Shown one piece after another: positions 1 to 7,874 of a stretch of DNA of 39,587 nucleotides. The number at the start of each line of letters is the position of its first letter. Within the stretch, counting starts at the first letter, position 1. Below the pieces are notes generated by a model. The model worked only from the letters and a program-made list of their open reading frames with translations, was not told the DNA's origin and searched no databases. Source of the DNA: JBMSHD01 sp049416425. GTDB lineage: Bacteria; Pseudomonadota; Gammaproteobacteria; Francisellales; Francisellaceae. The DNA is taken from assembly GCA_049416425.1 (NCBI GenBank), contig JBMSHD010000005.1, positions 1 to 39,587 on the forward strand. The letters run 5' to 3'. The position numbers were made by a program, and so were the translations under genes.

Positions 1-52
1 CAATGGTTCAACGCCATTGTACAAGGTTTTCAATTTTTTGGGGAGTTTTCAG
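1..52. repeat. End of a MITE/IS-like repeat (left edge of window)
   Basis: Bases 39-52 read TGGGGAGTTTTCAG, identical to the right terminal inverted repeat of the complete element at 16866-17113. Just inside it, bases 1-6 and 14-19 (CAATGG / CCATTG) form a perfect 6-bp hairpin. The internal sequence differs from the other copy, so this is probably a different member of the same family, or the end of a larger insertion sequence whose body lies outside the window. The opposite end is not visible, so element length and target duplication cannot be judged. The neighbouring MFS gene is broken. Confidence 0.55.
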
Positions 53-92
53 TATTTTATGGTTTTAATATCAAATCAGCAATGTTTTGCGG

Positions 93-649
93 TCAATTTA
101 TCAAGTTTACGATTGGGCTTGTGCCCTTCTTTTTAGTCGCATTTGCGCAAATGCAATTTTGCCAATTGTTAAGATAAAGGACTAATAGTATGATCAATGA
201 AACACTGGAAATAGCCATCACCAAGCCTAAGGACAGCGTCATCAAAACTCCGCCAGTAAGGCCGGTAAAACTCCAGCTAAACCCAGATGACAGTGTGTAT
301 AAAACGCCTGCAATCATGCCTTGATGAGTGATCGGAACACTGTTTGAGAAATCGACGGTAATCAGTGAGAAAATCATCATATCGCCACAGGCAACAAGAA
401 AGGTTTGCACATATAGCACGGCCATCCATTTGCTGGAATGAAGAGAAGCGATAAGAATAAGCAGTAAACTGCCGCCAAGCACCAATAAAATAGCGATGAT
501 AGACAGATGACGATGGGCAATAAATTTTTGCAATATCGGCAATATAATCATGGCAGATAGCATAAGCGAGATGCAATCGCCAGAGCATAATAAGGTGCGA
601 TAAAGCCAGCCGAGAGATTGCTCATCATCAATATGCCCGTTTCATTGGT
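93..649 (-). pseudogene. Remnant of an MFS transporter (C-terminal half, frameshifted)
   Basis: The open part (563 down to 93, 156 residues) encodes about five hydrophobic helices with MFS-like spacing, including FLVACGDMMIFSLITVDFS and GMIAGVLYTLSSGFSWSF. Reading upstream in a second frame from about 649 gives more membrane-like sequence (SNLSAGFIAPYYALAIASR) that ends in a stop just after the point where the first frame takes over, near 560-575. That is the pattern of a single frameshift. The N-terminal half of a usual 12-helix transporter is absent, and a stop precedes the upstream piece. I infer a decayed major facilitator gene, substrate unknown. A repeat end lies only about 40 bases beyond its stop codon, so insertion or recombination may have helped break it. 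Confidence 0.6.
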
Positions 650-791
650 TTAGTTGCTGAAACACAGAACTGCTGACCGTTATGACGTGTTATAAATGGA
701 TTAGTGGCGGTTATTTCGCAAGTCAACTGTGGGCATTTGGCTTTTTTTCTCGTAAACTTACGCTATCGATAATGTATTGGTGCGCCTGTTT

Positions 792-2312
792 ATGAGAAAG
801 CGTATTTCCTTGTCAGACTATAAGCATTTAAGAGGAATTGAGCGAGAATCTTTGAGGATGAATGGCGATCAGCTTGCCAGAAGCATGCATCCGCAAGCCT
901 TAGGCTCAAAATTGACAAATGCCCATATCACGGTGGATTTTGCTGAGAGCCAGCTGGAGTTGATTACGGCTCCTTCCTCCTCGGTTGTCGACGCGTTTTT
1001 AGAGCTTAAGAACCTCACGGCCTTCACGCTTCAAAACATGCCGGAGAGTGAGTTTATATTAAATGCCAGCATGCCCTTGTCACTGAAAGACGACGATATT
1101 AACATTGCCTGTTTTGGTGAGTCTAATTCCGGTAGAATGAAAGAGATCTATCGCAAGGGGTTGGCGCTTCGGTATGGTAAGATCATGCAGACCATTTCGG
1201 GGCTTCATTATAATTTTTCCTTTGATCCACAATTGCTGGAAAGAGTTGCCAACGAGAATGGTCTTGATACCAATGCGCAGTATTTCTCACTGATCAATCA
1301 TTTTTTTGAATACATGTGGCTTCTGCCTTATTTTTTTGGAGCCTCACCGATATGTGCCAAGAGCTCGGTGATGATCAAACCCGATTATCTAAGCGATTTT
1401 GATGATAACAGCTATCTCGGTGAATTTGCCACGAGTCTTAGAATGAGTGATCTGGGGTATCAATCACCGGCACAGGATAGTCTGTTTATTTCCTACCGAG
1501 GGCTCAAAGATTATGTTCATGATCTGGTGCAAGCGACCAAGACACGCTTTGCGCCGTTTGCGAACTTTGGTTTGTACGATGGGGAGCATAAGCGTCAGCA
1601 GTTAAATGAGGCTATTTTGCAGACGGAAAGCGAATACTACAGCAGCATTCGCCCGAAGCAGGTAGCCAGGCGTTGTGAACGACCAGCCTGTGCATTGATG
1701 GATCGAGGAGTCAGCTACCTTGAGGTCAGGCTTTTGGATATCAACCCGTTTGTTAAAAACGGCATTGATCGTTATATGGCTTATTTTGTTGAGGCATTAC
1801 TGATGACCTGTTTATTGAATAAGCCGGTTGAATACTGTCGGCAACGTGTGGCAAGAAACAGAGAGAACTTGAGTCAAGTGGTTAAATATGGACGAATGCC
1901 AGGATTTCAGCTGGCAATCAAGGATCATAGCAAGCTTTCTTTGGCAGAGTATGGCATGAGGCTTTTAGATGATATTGAGGCCGTGGCCATGCAGATGGGG
2001 GATGATTATGCTCATGCTGTGTCTGAGCAGCGTCAGAAACTTGGAAACCCTGATAAGACGCGATCGGCCGAGGTTGTCATTGAAGCGACATCCTGTGGCG
2101 GTTATGATAAATGGATCTTAAAACAGTCTCGTGCGTTTTCAAAGAGCATGCGTCAATATCCCATTCCTCGGCATATATTGCAAAATCTCCAGCGAGAAGC
2201 GGAGGATTCTCATGTTGCAGAGCAGATGCTTGAGAAATCAAGCAAGGACAGTATTACAGATTACATAGATCGATATTATCGCTCGGCGAAGGATTGTGTT
2301 CAGGGAGTATAA
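792..2312 (+). CDS. gshA: Glutamate-cysteine ligase
   Basis: This enzyme joins L-glutamate and L-cysteine with ATP to make gamma-glutamylcysteine, the first and limiting step of glutathione synthesis in the cytoplasm. The protein (506 residues from the ATG at 792) has the family's N-terminal signature GIERESLRMN at residues 15-24, then QLELITAP, SGLHYNFSF and a C-terminal YLEVRLLDINPF segment, all typical of the E. coli-type GshA (about 518 residues). The frame is open from a TTG at 777 and a GTG at 780, but the family begins shortly before the GIERE motif, so I prefer 792. No good Shine-Dalgarno site precedes any candidate. It converges on folA with only 9 bases between the stop codons. No gshB is seen in the window. 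Confidence 0.93.
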   Translation: MRKRISLSDYKHLRGIERESLRMNGDQLARSMHPQALGSKLTNAHITVDFAESQLELITAPSSSVVDAFLELKNLTAFTLQNMPESEFILNASMPLSLKDDDINIACFGESNSGRMKEIYRKGLALRYGKIMQTISGLHYNFSFDPQLLERVANENGLDTNAQYFSLINHFFEYMWLLPYFFGASPICAKSSVMIKPDYLSDFDDNSYLGEFATSLRMSDLGYQSPAQDSLFISYRGLKDYVHDLVQATKTRFAPFANFGLYDGEHKRQQLNEAILQTESEYYSSIRPKQVARRCERPACALMDRGVSYLEVRLLDINPFVKNGIDRYMAYFVEALLMTCLLNKPVEYCRQRVARNRENLSQVVKYGRMPGFQLAIKDHSKLSLAEYGMRLLDDIEAVAMQMGDDYAHAVSEQRQKLGNPDKTRSAEVVIEATSCGGYDKWILKQSRAFSKSMRQYPIPRHILQNLQREAEDSHVAEQMLEKSSKDSITDYIDRYYRSAKDCVQGV

Positions 2313-2321
2313 GAGAGGTGC

Positions 2322-2822
2322 TTAATTGATCGGCGTTAGGCGCTCGAAAACCTCAAAATCAAAATCATGTTCATTATTTTCATCTTTCTGATAATGGCGA
2401 TGACCTATTCTCTGCCAGTTAGCTTGATCCCATGAGGGGAAAAAAGCATCGGCCTGACTTTGGGTGTTGACATGAGTGATATACAGGCGCTGAACAAACG
2501 GTAAAAACAGGGTATAGATTTCTGCGCCCCCGATAATAAAAATTTCCTGTGTGGGTCGATTCTTTTCCAGATGCAGAATGTCATCAACATCATGAGCGAT
2601 AATGCAGCTTTCCTGTTGGTAGTCTTTATCGCGGGTGAGAATGACATTTTTACGATTTGGTAGTGGACAACCGATGGAATCGAAGGTTTTACGCCCCATG
2701 ACGATATAGTGAGCTTCGGTGATTTTTTTAAAATTTTTAAGGTCGTCGGCGAGTTTCCATGGTAAGGCCTTTTTAAGGCCGATGCCACGGCTTTGATCAT
2801 AGGCGACAATAATTGATAGCAT
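2322..2822 (-). CDS. folA: Dihydrofolate reductase
   Basis: It reduces dihydrofolate to tetrahydrofolate with NADPH, supplying one-carbon carriers for thymidylate, purine and glycine/serine metabolism. The 166-residue length matches chromosomal DHFR (E. coli 159). Visible hallmarks are AYDQSRGIG near the N terminus, LPWKLADDL with Trp22 and the catalytic Asp27, VMGRKTFDSIG (NADPH binding, residues 41-51) and FIIGGAEIY near residue 95. It is transcribed away from rpsB, so its start sits about 40 bases from the rpsB -10 box and the two promoters must be packed together. glyA, in the same folate pathway, lies elsewhere in the window. Confidence 0.95.
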   Translation of the reverse strand: MLSIIVAYDQSRGIGLKKALPWKLADDLKNFKKITEAHYIVMGRKTFDSIGCPLPNRKNVILTRDKDYQQESCIIAHDVDDILHLEKNRPTQEIFIIGGAEIYTLFLPFVQRLYITHVNTQSQADAFFPSWDQANWQRIGHRHYQKDENNEHDFDFEVFERLTPIN

Positions 2823-2858
2823 ATTTATCGGTTTTGTGATGATTTACTGTGTTTTTTA

Positions 2859-2867
2859 TGGTACAAT
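2859..2867 (+). promoter_or_regulatory. Extended -10 promoter of the rpsB operon
   Basis: TGGTACAAT is an extended -10 element (TG one base before TACAAT). It is followed by the GC-rich stretch CCCCACGC, the discriminator type common at stringently controlled ribosomal promoters. No convincing -35 box is seen at 16-18 bases. Start of transcription is expected near 2874, giving a leader of about 130 bases. Confidence 0.6.
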
Positions 2868-2873
2868 CCCCAC

Positions 2874-3005
2874 GCTTTTTCGCAAAGCAAAAAATACAAA
2901 TTAACGGAAACCTCACATGGCTCGACACATCTGCAGGGTGCTCTTTTAGAGTTTGCAGCTGGGAGGCATGGCGGAATAACAACCCAACCATAATTGGAGA
3001 AAAAA
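2874..3005 (+). promoter_or_regulatory. Structured 5' leader of rpsB, candidate S2 autoregulatory site
   Basis: The untranslated leader holds a two-part hairpin: CTGCA (2931-2935) pairs with TGCAG (2954-2958) and CTCT (2941-2944) with AGAG (2948-2951). It is followed by a GGGAGGCATGGCGGAA stretch and a small CCAA/TTGG hairpin reaching the Shine-Dalgarno GGAG at 2996-2999. In gammaproteobacteria, S2 is known to repress its own operon through the rpsB leader. That this leader does the same is inference from position and foldability. Confidence 0.5.
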
Positions 3006-3737
3006 ATGACATTAATGAAAGACATGTTACAAGCCGGTGTTCACTTTGGTCACCAGAAGCGTTTTTGGAACCCTAAGATGAAAGAGTTTATCTTTGGCAT
3101 TAATCATGGTGTTCACATCGTAAACCTGGAAAAGACCGTTCCTTTGTTTGAAGATGCAGTAAATTTCATCAGCAAAACAGCTGCCAAAAGAGGAAAAATT
3201 CTGTTTGTCGGCACCAAACGTCAGGCGCAAAATGTCGTTGCCGAAGAAGCGCGTCGTTGTGGAATGCCTTATGTCAATCATCGCTGGTTAGGCGGTATGC
3301 TGACCAACTACAAAACCATTCGTCAATCCATCAAACGTCTTCGTGATCTGGAAAAAATGCGCGAAGATGGCACGTTTGAGCGTTTGACTAAAAAAGAAGC
3401 GCTGCAATATAGTCGTGAAATTGAGAAGTTGGAAAAAGTTTTAGGCGGTATCAAAGACATGGGTGGTCTGCCTGATGTTGTTGTCGTTATCGATAGTAAA
3501 GAAGAAAACATCGCCATCGAAGAGGCCAATCGTTTAGGTATTCCAGTGGTCGCCGTTGTCGATACCAATTCAAGCCCGGATGATATTGACTACGTCATAC
3601 CTGGTAACGATGATGCTGTCAAGGCCATTCGGTTTTACTTAAGCACGTTTGCCGATACGATTTTAACGGCAAAGCAGGCGGCTCAAACGGCTGTTGAAGA
3701 AGAAGTGGCTGATTCCGCTGAGTCTGACGAGGCATAA
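3006..3737 (+). CDS. rpsB: 30S ribosomal protein S2
   Basis: S2 is a late-binding protein of the small ribosomal subunit, needed for S1 attachment and translation initiation. The 243-residue product shows the family signatures LQAGVHFGHQKRFWNPKM near the N terminus, VNLEKTVPLFEDA, HRWLGGMLTNYKTIRQS and PVVAVVDTNSSPDDIDYVIPGNDDA. The frame is open from a TTG at 2994, but GGAG at 2996-2999 is spaced six bases before ATG 3006, so I place the start at 3006. It opens the operon rpsB-tsf-pyrH-frr-uppS-cdsA, the standard order in gammaproteobacteria. The acidic tail (EEEVADSAESDEA) is a usual variable end. Confidence 0.97.
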   Translation: MTLMKDMLQAGVHFGHQKRFWNPKMKEFIFGINHGVHIVNLEKTVPLFEDAVNFISKTAAKRGKILFVGTKRQAQNVVAEEARRCGMPYVNHRWLGGMLTNYKTIRQSIKRLRDLEKMREDGTFERLTKKEALQYSREIEKLEKVLGGIKDMGGLPDVVVVIDSKEENIAIEEANRLGIPVVAVVDTNSSPDDIDYVIPGNDDAVKAIRFYLSTFADTILTAKQAAQTAVEEEVADSAESDEA

Positions 3738-3793
3738 TTATTACTCACAATCGCTGAAATTGTATTGAAAAAACATAACTTAAGGATCTTGAC

Positions 3794-4657
3794 ATGGCTG
3801 TAACAGCTCAAATGGTTAAAGAACTTCGCGAGCGCACTGGCGCTGGGATGATGGAATGTAAAAAGGCATTGACCGCCACCGCTGGTGATATTGAAAAAGC
3901 AATCGAAGAGATGCGTAAATCCGGTCAGGCAAAAGCCGACAAGAAAGCCTCTCGCACCGCTGCTGAAGGCGTCATCGTGATGGCAAAAAATGCAGACAAA
4001 GCCGTGATGGTTGAGATTAATTCAGAGACGGACTTCGTCGCCCGTGATGAGAATTTCAAATCATTCGCCGATGCTGTTGTTGCTGTTGCCTGCAATGCCT
4101 CTGATCTTGAAACGTTATTGAACACGAAGCTTGCTACCGGCGAGACAGTTGATGAAGCCAGAAAAGCCTTGATTGCCAAAATTGGTGAGAATATCAACGT
4201 GCGTCGTATCGCTGCCGTTGAAGGTGCTAACACCGGTTTTTACAGTCACGGCGGCAGAATCGGTGTTGTCGTGGCGATGGAAGGTGGTGATGAAGCGCTG
4301 GCAAAAGATATTGCCATGCATATCGCCGCTTCCAATCCGTTGGTTGTTGCTCAGGAAGATGTTCCTGCCGATGTTGTGAGCAAAGAAAAAGAAATCTTTA
4401 TCGCTCAGAGCAAAGAAAGTGGCAAGCCTGAGAATATCATCGAGAAGATGATTGAGGGTCGTATTCGTAAATTCCTGGATGAGCAGAGTCTTTTGGGTCA
4501 GGCTTTCGTCAAAAATCCTGAGCAGAAAGTTGCCGCTTTGTTGAAAGCGAGTAATGCTAAAGTTCTGTCTTTTGTTCGCTTTGCCGTCGGTGAAGGAATT
4601 GAAAAAGAAGAAAGCGACTTCGCCGCTGAGGTGATGAGCCAGGTCAAAGGTGCCTGA
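3794..4657 (+). CDS. tsf: Elongation factor Ts
   Basis: EF-Ts is the nucleotide-exchange factor that removes GDP from EF-Tu so that it can reload with GTP. The 287-residue protein begins with the UBA-like module (VKELRERTGAGMMECKKAL, residues about 9-27), followed by the EF-Tu-contacting core motif INSETDFVARDE near residues 76-87. Length matches E. coli (283). AAGGATCTTGAC precedes ATG 3794, with the AAGGA core well spaced. The 56-base gap after rpsB shows no strong terminator. It ends seven bases before the preferred pyrH start, suggesting tight coupling with pyrH. Confidence 0.97.
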   Translation: MAVTAQMVKELRERTGAGMMECKKALTATAGDIEKAIEEMRKSGQAKADKKASRTAAEGVIVMAKNADKAVMVEINSETDFVARDENFKSFADAVVAVACNASDLETLLNTKLATGETVDEARKALIAKIGENINVRRIAAVEGANTGFYSHGGRIGVVVAMEGGDEALAKDIAMHIAASNPLVVAQEDVPADVVSKEKEIFIAQSKESGKPENIIEKMIEGRIRKFLDEQSLLGQAFVKNPEQKVAALLKASNAKVLSFVRFAVGEGIEKEESDFAAEVMSQVKGA

Positions 4658-4664
4658 TCTTAAG

Positions 4665-5375
4665 ATGAAACCAATCAGACGCATTCTGCTGAAGCTAAGT
4701 GGTGAGATGCTGTCAAAGGGTCATGACTGTATTGATGTGGCCGCCATCTCAGACATGCTGAGCGATATCAAAGAGGCTTATACTCGTGGTATTGAAATTG
4801 GCATTGTGATCGGTGGTGGCAATATCTTAAGAGGTGGTCGCTGTGGTTTTGATCAGCGTATCAAACGCGCCACGGCGGATACCATGGGCATGATCGCGAC
4901 GATGATCAATGCGCTGGCTTTGAGAGATTTGCTCAATGATATATCTGTTCCTGCTGAGATTTTATCGGCTCGTGGTGTCGATGGCGTTTTGACCTCGACA
5001 AGCGCGCATCTGGCAACTCAGTATCTGGCAAGTGGAAAAGTAGTTATATTTTGCGCCGGTACCGGCAATCCTTTCGTGACGACCGACAGCACAGCCAGTT
5101 TGCGAGCCATTGAAATTGAGGCTGATGCCATATTTAAGGCAACCACTGTCGATGGCATCTACGATAAAGATCCCAAACAATATGACGATGCAAAACGTTT
5201 TAGCCTGCTCAATTATGAGGAAGTACTTAAAAAAGAGTTGGGTGTCATGGATTTGACTGCCTTTATTCAGTGTCGTGATTTCAACATGCCGATCTGTGTA
5301 TTTAGCATGGAAAAACCAGGTGCCTTGTTGCGGATTCTCGACGGCGAAGCCGAAGGAACATGGGTTGGGCGTTAA
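4665..5375 (+). CDS. pyrH: Uridylate kinase
   Basis: This hexameric bacterial UMP kinase (amino acid kinase fold, unrelated to eukaryotic UMP/CMP kinases) makes UDP from UMP and ATP. Seen in the protein are RILLKLSGE at the N terminus (phosphate binding), VIGGGNILRGG, and GTGNPFVTTDSTASLRAIE with the nucleotide-binding Thr/Asp residues, then TVDGIYDKDPK. The ATG at 4665 gives 236 residues. A GTG at 4650 is in frame and would overlap the end of tsf by eight bases with five extra residues; it has no better ribosome site. A 152-base gap then separates it from frr. Confidence 0.95.
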   Translation: MKPIRRILLKLSGEMLSKGHDCIDVAAISDMLSDIKEAYTRGIEIGIVIGGGNILRGGRCGFDQRIKRATADTMGMIATMINALALRDLLNDISVPAEILSARGVDGVLTSTSAHLATQYLASGKVVIFCAGTGNPFVTTDSTASLRAIEIEADAIFKATTVDGIYDKDPKQYDDAKRFSLLNYEEVLKKELGVMDLTAFIQCRDFNMPICVFSMEKPGALLRILDGEAEGTWVGR

Positions 5376-5527
5376 TGAATTCATGGCTTCGATTACGTTT
5401 GTTTGAATATCAATGCTTTGCCTGGGTTTTAAAGTAACGTATCGATGTTTGGCTCCTGGCTGGGAGATGGATTCACGTTTTGGTCGGTTGTTTGTTCTGC
5501 AAATGACGGGTTTTAAGGAGACAATTA

Positions 5528-6085
5528 ATGATTAAAGAAATTATTCAAGATGCAAGAGTGCGCATGGAGAAGAGCATTGACAGCCTGCGTCATGATCTGG
5601 CCAAGATTAGAACTGGAAGAGCACACCCTGATCTTTTAGCGCATCTCACCATCGACTACTATGGCATGCAGACCCCCATTGCTCAGGCAGCCAACATCAA
5701 TATACTGGATGCCAGAACATTAGGCATCACGCCTTGGGAAAAAGGGCTTGCCGCTCAGATTGAGAAAGCCATTATCACCTCTGACCTAGGCTTAAATCCC
5801 GTCAACTTGGGAGATAGTCTAAGGGTTCCCATGCCGGCACTCAATGAAGAACGAAGACGTGAGCTGGGCAAGCTCGTTCGTTCTGAGGCCGAAAAGGGAC
5901 GCATCGCGATACGCAATATTCGACGTGATGCCAACAGCGATTTTAAAGAGCTGCTGAAAGAAAAAGAAATCTCTGAAGATGAGGCTAAGCGCGCCGAAGA
6001 TGATGTTCAGAAACTCACGAATCAGATGACACAACAGGTCGATAAACTGGCTGAGCAGAAAGAACAAGACCTGATGGAAATCTGA
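5528..6085 (+). CDS. frr: Ribosome recycling factor
   Basis: With EF-G, RRF splits post-termination ribosomes so that subunits can be reused. The protein has exactly the usual 185 residues. It shows the family's RMEKSIDSLRHDLAKIRTGRAHP segment (the tRNA-like helix bundle) and the C-terminal RRELGKLVRSEAEKGRIAIRNIRRDAN motif. AGGAG at 5516-5520 precedes ATG 5528 at good spacing. It lies 152 bases after pyrH and six bases before uppS, as in many proteobacteria. Confidence 0.97.
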   Translation: MIKEIIQDARVRMEKSIDSLRHDLAKIRTGRAHPDLLAHLTIDYYGMQTPIAQAANINILDARTLGITPWEKGLAAQIEKAIITSDLGLNPVNLGDSLRVPMPALNEERRRELGKLVRSEAEKGRIAIRNIRRDANSDFKELLKEKEISEDEAKRAEDDVQKLTNQMTQQVDKLAEQKEQDLMEI

Positions 6086-6091
6086 TTTTTT

Positions 6092-6838
6092 ATGTCAGAT
6101 TCAAACTTACCGCGCCATGTTGCTATCATCATGGATGGCAATGGACGCTGGGCCAAAAAAAGATTTTTTCCTCGTACACAGGGGCATAAAGCTGCCATCA
6201 AGAGTGTACGTGCTGCCATTGAGTTTGCGGCAGAAAATAAGATTCAGATGCTGACGCTGTTTGCCTTTGGGCGTGAAAACTGGTTAAGACCACAAGAAGA
6301 GGTCGACACATTGATGCAGCTTTTTACTCAGGTTCTGGTGGATGAGTTGCCATTGATGGAAAAACACCATATCTGTCTCAGTGTTATCGGTGACCGGAGA
6401 CGCTTGGCACCTCAGGTTCTTGAGAATATTCATATTGCTGAATCAACAACAATCGGAAATCGTAACCTGGCACTTAATATTGCCATTGATTACAGTGGTC
6501 AATGGGAGCTTGCAGATGTCTGCCGTCGCCTGGCATTTGATGTGAAAGAAGGGCGTCTATCACCGGAGTCTATTGATGAACTGATGCTAGAGGCCAGCTT
6601 GATCAAACCGTCTAATCAGCCGATTGATCTTTTAATTCGCACTAGCGGTGAGCAACGCATTAGCAATTTTATGATTTGGCAATTGTCATATGCTGAATTA
6701 TACTTTTGTCAAAAGTATTGGCCGGATTTTACAAAAGTGGATTTTAAAAAAGCACTGGATGACTATCAAAAACGACAACGCCGCTTCGGCAAGACCGCAG
6801 AGCAGCTTACCTCAGCACCGTCATCACAACGAAACTAA
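6092..6838 (+). CDS. uppS: Undecaprenyl diphosphate synthase (cis-prenyltransferase)
   Basis: It condenses eight isopentenyl units onto farnesyl diphosphate to make the C55 lipid that carries peptidoglycan and O-antigen precursors. The 248-residue protein carries HVAIIMDGNGRWAKKR near the N terminus, with the catalytic Asp and the NGRW motif, GHKAAIKSVRAAIEFA, LTLFAFGRENWLRP (the ENW motif) and a C-terminal DLLIRTSGEQRISNF followed by AELYF. All are diagnostic of the family. It starts six bases after frr and ends 12 bases before cdsA, so the three genes are likely cotranscribed. The usual SSENW reads GRENW here, a tolerated variation. Confidence 0.95.
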   Translation: MSDSNLPRHVAIIMDGNGRWAKKRFFPRTQGHKAAIKSVRAAIEFAAENKIQMLTLFAFGRENWLRPQEEVDTLMQLFTQVLVDELPLMEKHHICLSVIGDRRRLAPQVLENIHIAESTTIGNRNLALNIAIDYSGQWELADVCRRLAFDVKEGRLSPESIDELMLEASLIKPSNQPIDLLIRTSGEQRISNFMIWQLSYAELYFCQKYWPDFTKVDFKKALDDYQKRQRRFGKTAEQLTSAPSSQRN

Positions 6839-6850
6839 CAGGATAATGGT

Positions 6851-7648
6851 ATGAAGCAGAGAATTATTACCGGGGTTATCCTTGGGCTTTTGGTATTATG
6901 GGCAATTTTTGGTTTTGGTTCACTTATTTTTAATCTCTGTATTTTGGCGATTTTATTGCTCGGTGCCTGGGAATGGACGCAATTTTGTGGTTGTGATAAA
7001 CCATGGTCTAAGGTGATCTATCTCGTGATTACGGTAATGCTGATCTATCTGTCATCTGGGTATGTTGTTCTTACGATGGTGGTGGCGCTTTTGTTCTGGA
7101 TATGGGCTGTATTATTGTTGTGGCGTTATACCAAAGATCAAAAGCCCACTCCCTTGATGTTTCGCTATGTTTTTGGTTTTCTTGTCATTGTGCCGCTGTT
7201 TAGCGCCATCTCTGTTTTACATCAATATCGACCGACGCTGCTGTTGGTTTTGATGCTGATTGTGGCCTTTGCCGACAGTGGCGCCTATTTTGTGGGCAGG
7301 AAAATGGGAAGACATAAGCTTGCACCGGTGATCAGCCCGAAAAAAAGCTGGGAAGGATTAGCCGGTGGCGTGGTATTTGGTGGCAGCGTCGGTGTGATTG
7401 CCAGTTTATTTCTCAATCTTTCACTGCTTGGGCATCTGGGCATGATCGTGATGTCATTTTTGCTGGTGATTATCGCCTTGGTTGGAGATTTATTTGAAAG
7501 CATGATCAAACGTCAGTGCGGAATCAAAGACAGCGGTACTATTTTGCCCGGACATGGTGGAATTCTGGATCGTATGGACAGCCTGTTCTCAACGATTCCC
7601 ATCTATGCCTTTTTTATGATAATAACTGGGATTATTTATCTTTCATAG
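6851..7648 (+). CDS. cdsA: Phosphatidate cytidylyltransferase (CDP-diglyceride synthase)
   Basis: CdsA makes CDP-diacylglycerol from phosphatidic acid and CTP, the branch point of phospholipid synthesis, in the inner membrane. The 265-residue protein has about seven or eight hydrophobic helices and ends with the full family signature: SMIKRQCGIKDSGTILPG and then HGGILDRMDS (roughly residues 216-244), containing the Mg-binding KD and DR..D residues. A ribosome site AGGATA precedes ATG 6851. In most relatives dxr, rseP and bamA follow; here the operon ends and repeat hairpins begin 15 bases later. Confidence 0.95.
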   Translation: MKQRIITGVILGLLVLWAIFGFGSLIFNLCILAILLLGAWEWTQFCGCDKPWSKVIYLVITVMLIYLSSGYVVLTMVVALLFWIWAVLLLWRYTKDQKPTPLMFRYVFGFLVIVPLFSAISVLHQYRPTLLLVLMLIVAFADSGAYFVGRKMGRHKLAPVISPKKSWEGLAGGVVFGGSVGVIASLFLNLSLLGHLGMIVMSFLLVIIALVGDLFESMIKRQCGIKDSGTILPGHGGILDRMDSLFSTIPIYAFFMIITGIIYLS

Positions 7649-7663
7649 GAACGTGTCTGAAAT

Positions 7664-7740
7664 AAATTCCCCTTGGCCAGGGAAGTGGGGTGAGAGCCGC
7701 CCGAAAAGGGCAAACAATTCCCCTTCATTAGTGAAGTGGG
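7664..7740. repeat. Tandem 51-bp-period hairpin repeat (MITE-like)
   Basis: AATTCCCCTT - 7 bases - GAAGTGGGG occurs twice, at 7664-7689 and 7715-7740, each half able to fold on itself. Between them GCCC (7698-7701) and GGGC (7707-7710) form a tight hairpin with a GAAAA loop. The composite resembles small palindromic repeats dispersed in many bacterial genomes. Placed 15 bases after cdsA it may also act as the operon's terminator, although no T-run follows. Confidence 0.6.
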
Positions 7741-7763
7741 GCAAGGCAACATCTATACTGCGT

Positions 7764-7784
7764 TTTTGGGCAAATTTCCCAAAA
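7764..7784. repeat. Inverted repeat upstream of the AAA-ATPase gene
   Basis: TTTTGGG (7764-7770) and CCCAAAA (7778-7784) are perfect inverted arms around a seven-base loop. They could be a weak terminator, part of the neighbouring repeat element, or a protein-binding site. The sequence does not decide between these. Confidence 0.4.
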
Positions 7785-7874
7785 TTACGGTGTGGATCAG
7801 CGCGCTGCCATAGGTGATTTTCAGTAAGTAGAATAAGGGTAAGTATGGTATAGTTATTGGCAGTATCAGCGTTT

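Noticed and set aside
4115..4684. A 189-residue frame on the minus strand across tsf
   Set aside because: It is the shadow of tsf, which is certain from its motifs; the antisense product has no recognisable features and no ribosome site.
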